Shown here: positions 50,111 to 51,424 of the stretch, piece by piece
Layout: every line of letters starts with the position of its first letter
How positions within the stretch are numbered: the first letter of the stretch is position 1
Origin: Rhabdochromatium marinum
GTDB taxonomy: Bacteria > Pseudomonadota > Gammaproteobacteria > Chromatiales > Chromatiaceae
NCBI RefSeq assembly: GCF_016583795.1
Contig: NZ_NRRS01000024.1
Location: 1 to 51,424, forward strand
Reading direction: 5' to 3'
DNA length: 51,424 nucleotides
Program-made: the position numbers and the translations under genes
The notes under the pieces: model-generated
Seen by the model: the letters and a program-made list of their open reading frames with translations, nothing else
Told to the model about the DNA's origin: nothing
Database searches by the model: none

Positions 50111-50942
50111 TGCAGCACATTCAGCCAAGGACTATAAGTCCGAGGTCAAGCCGGTCTGGTGTCCGGGCTGTGGGCATTTTGGCGTGCTGGCCGCCTTGAC
50201 CAAAGCCTTTGCTTACCTGGAGTTGCCCAAAGACGAGGTGGTCACCGTCTCCGGCATCGGCTGCTCGTCGCGCATCGCCGCCTATCTGGATGGTTATGGC
50301 TTTCACGGCGTGCATGGGCGTGCGCTGGCGCTGGCCGCCGGACTCAAGGCGGCGCGCCCGGAGCTGACGCTGGTGGTCGCCGGTGGCGATGGCGATGGAT
50401 TCTCCATTGGCGGCAATCATTTCTTGCACGCCTGTCGGCGCAATATGGACATGACCTATGTGGTGATGGACAACGAAGTCTATGGCATGACCAAAGGCCA
50501 GGCTTCCCCCACCACTGAGCCGGATTGGTCGCACAGCAAGCTCACCCCGCGCGGCACCGGCGTACCGCGCTTTCAGCCCGCTGCTATTGCGCTGGCGGCT
50601 GGTGCCAGCTTCATTGCGCGCGGTTTCGCCGGCGCGCCCAATGAACTGGTGCGTCTGCTGGTACGGGCACTTGAGCATCCAGGCTTTTCCATGGTACAGG
50701 TGCTCAGTCCCTGTCAAACCTACCGTCCGGAACAAAAAGCCTGGAAGCAGGCGGTGCATCCGGTTGAGGAACCCGCGCCAGCGGATCCGAGCGAAGCGGC
50801 ACGCCTGATTCAAAGCGATGACGGTTTGGCCTTGGGCGTGCTGTATGCGCAGCGCTTGCCGGTTTATCAGCCCCGCAATCGTGTCGAGGCCGAGCTGGCT
50901 GATCTCGAAGCGGAGTTTCTGTTGTCAACTACCCCGCCCTAA
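50097..50942 (+). CDS. korB: 2-oxoacid:ferredoxin oxidoreductase, beta subunit
   Basis: This 281-aa thiamine-diphosphate subunit has the CPGCGHFGV cysteine pair, a GIGCSSR loop and the ThDP-binding GGDGDGFSIGGNHFLHACRRN, and NEVYGMTKGQ near the active site. It lacks a separate ferredoxin domain, so electrons pass through the bound cluster. The last seven residues (LSTTPP-stop) are encoded by the left end of the IscB element: TAA lies in the loop of a CCGCCC/GGGCGG hairpin. The native C-terminus was probably slightly different. The rest is intact, so the enzyme is likely still active. Confidence 0.9.
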   Translation: MTSVSAAHSAKDYKSEVKPVWCPGCGHFGVLAALTKAFAYLELPKDEVVTVSGIGCSSRIAAYLDGYGFHGVHGRALALAAGLKAARPELTLVVAGGDGDGFSIGGNHFLHACRRNMDMTYVVMDNEVYGMTKGQASPTTEPDWSHSKLTPRGTGVPRFQPAAIALAAGASFIARGFAGAPNELVRLLVRALEHPGFSMVQVLSPCQTYRPEQKAWKQAVHPVEEPAPADPSEAARLIQSDDGLALGVLYAQRLPVYQPRNRVEAELADLEAEFLLSTTPP

Positions 50943-50949
50943 AGGGCGG
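50934..50949 (+). repeat. Left-end hairpin of the IscB element
   Basis: CCGCCC (50934-50939) and GGGCGG (50944-50949) form a perfect 6-bp stem around TAAA. Subterminal hairpins of this kind are recognised by TnpA transposases in IS200/IS605 elements. The TAA of the loop is also the korB stop codon. Confidence 0.6.
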
Positions 50950-51207
50950 AGCTTGTGAAGGCAAGCTGGGTTGACCAGGGAAAGCGGTATCCAGTCCGCT
51001 ACGTTTACAACAGGTCGTTAAGGCTCACCGGCGGATGCTTCCTCAGTCCGCCGCTCTGAAAGGTCAGGATCATGCTGGCGAAAGGCAAAGCGCCGAAGGT
51101 TTTGATCGCCGCCGCGAGGTGGGAGCCGGTTGTAGACATTCCCGAGGGGAGCGTACCGCAAGGCACCGTCACAAGGCCCGTAAGGGTGCTGATAATCGGA
51201 GAACACC
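50944..51207 (+). ncRNA. Omega RNA (HEARO) scaffold of IscB, guide 5'
   Basis: The 264 bases between the korB stop and iscB contain no credible gene but many paired segments: GCTTG 50951-50955 with CAAGC 50962-50966; AGCGG 50983-50987 with CCGCT 50996-51000; CGGCGGA 51029-51035 with TCCGCCG 51047-51053; GATCA 51068-51072 with TGATC 51103-51107, enclosing GGCG 51077-51080 with CGCC 51091-51094; and GCACC 51163-51167 with GGTGC 51185-51189. Position, length and density match the known OMEGA/HEARO RNA that guides IscB. In such RNAs the guide precedes the scaffold, so roughly the last 16-20 bases of korB before about 50930 would be the guide. The 5' boundary is not fixed by sequence. Confidence 0.72.
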
Positions 51208-51424
51208 ATGGCCGTTTTTGTACTGGATAAGAAAAAACAACCCCTGATGCCCTGCTCAGAGAAGCGGGCGCGGTTGCTATTGGAACGCGGGCGGGCCGTG
51301 GTGGTGCGGCTGCATCCCTTTAGCATCCGCCTGAAAGACCGCATCGGCGGTGACACCCAACCGCTGTGTTTTCAGCTCGACCCCGGGAGCCAAACCACAG
51401 GCATTGCCCTGGTGCGCGAAGACC
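51208..51424 (+). CDS. iscB: IscB RNA-guided nuclease, 5' part (cut by window end)
   Basis: The first 72 codons are visible. MAVFVLDKKKQPLMPCSEKR begins the PLMP domain, named after the PLMP at residues 12-15, followed by ARLLLERGRAVVVRLHPFSIRL, the RRXRR-type lead-in. RuvC motif I, LDPGSQTTGIALV, has the catalytic Asp58. These features identify IscB, the RNA-guided DNA nuclease related to Cas9; an HNH domain and the remaining RuvC motifs should lie past the end. It is directly downstream of the omega RNA and has GGAGAA seven bases upstream of ATG. Nothing suggests damage in the visible part. Confidence 0.9.
   Translation, partial: MAVFVLDKKKQPLMPCSEKRARLLLERGRAVVVRLHPFSIRLKDRIGGDTQPLCFQLDPGSQTTGIALVRED

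Larger units (their letters stand above)
50930..51424 (+). mobile_element. Left part of an IscB (OMEGA) element of the IS200/IS605 superfamily
   Basis: The element begins in the last codons of korB with a hairpin-bearing left end (50934-50949), continues with a folded noncoding region (50944-51207) and the start of iscB (51208), and runs off the window at 51424. This order (left end, omega RNA, IscB) is that described for IscB elements. The right end, any TnpA and the target site beyond are not visible. The exact left boundary, about 50925-50932, is approximate. Confidence 0.75.

Overview
The window looks like chromosomal DNA of a GC-rich gammaproteobacterium, most plausibly from the Chromatiales or a related sulfur-oxidising lineage. 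This is an inference from the proteobacterial gene pairs (rppH-ptsP, adk, htpG, prmB, yqiB), codon use, the KorAB ferredoxin-type oxidoreductase and several small proteins of the kind seen in purple sulfur bacteria. No photosynthesis, rRNA or tRNA genes were seen. Both edges cut into mobile elements: an IS982-family element on the left and an IscB (OMEGA) element on the right.

Layout. 1-938: IS982-family insertion sequence whose left terminal repeat is the first base of the window. 1.0-3.4 kb: a MoxR ATPase and a metallopeptidase/VWA-like partner. 3.8-7.8 kb: a 65-aa protein, an exported ATP-dependent DNA ligase and topoisomerase III. 7.8-12.2 kb (minus strand): a small protein, an AI-2E-family transporter, and the nitrogen-PTS/RNA-decay pair ptsP and rppH. 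12.4-16.5 kb (plus strand): a HAD phosphatase, then a textbook Pho box followed by four tightly packed genes (ornithine-lipid acyltransferase OlsB, an OlsA-like acyltransferase, a GT4 glycosyltransferase and a PAP2 phosphatase), which read as a phosphate-starvation membrane-lipid remodelling operon. 16.5-23.5 kb (minus strand): housekeeping genes hemN, prmB, iscR, yqiB, a thioredoxin, adk and htpG.

23.7-32.6 kb: a five-gene overlapping signalling operon. A 1789-aa membrane receptor has two Cache-like and two solute-binding domains, two PAS domains and a SiaA-type PP2C phosphatase. It is followed by a bacteriohemerythrin, a SiaB kinase, a SiaC phospho-switch protein and a GAF/HD-GYP protein. 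It resembles the Pseudomonas SiaABCD circuit, but the cyclic-di-GMP synthase SiaD is replaced by a predicted phosphodiesterase and a diiron oxygen/NO-binding protein is added.

32.8-40.4 kb: a secreted-protein locus driven by an AraC regulator, with an outer-membrane barrel, several small exported proteins, a LysM-arylsulfatase fusion and a DUF2092 protein, with strong stem-loops between the genes. 40.5-42.8 kb: a short (class III-like) hybrid-cluster protein behind a perfect FNR/DNR-type palindrome, plus an HPP membrane protein. 42.8-47.1 kb: a defence-like patch with HicAB toxin-antitoxin and a type IIG restriction-modification gene broken by an in-frame TAA. 47.2-50.9 kb: suhB and the korAB operon. 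50.9 kb to the end: the left end, structured guide-RNA (omega/HEARO) region and first 72 codons of an IscB RNA-guided nuclease, inserted into the last codons of korB.
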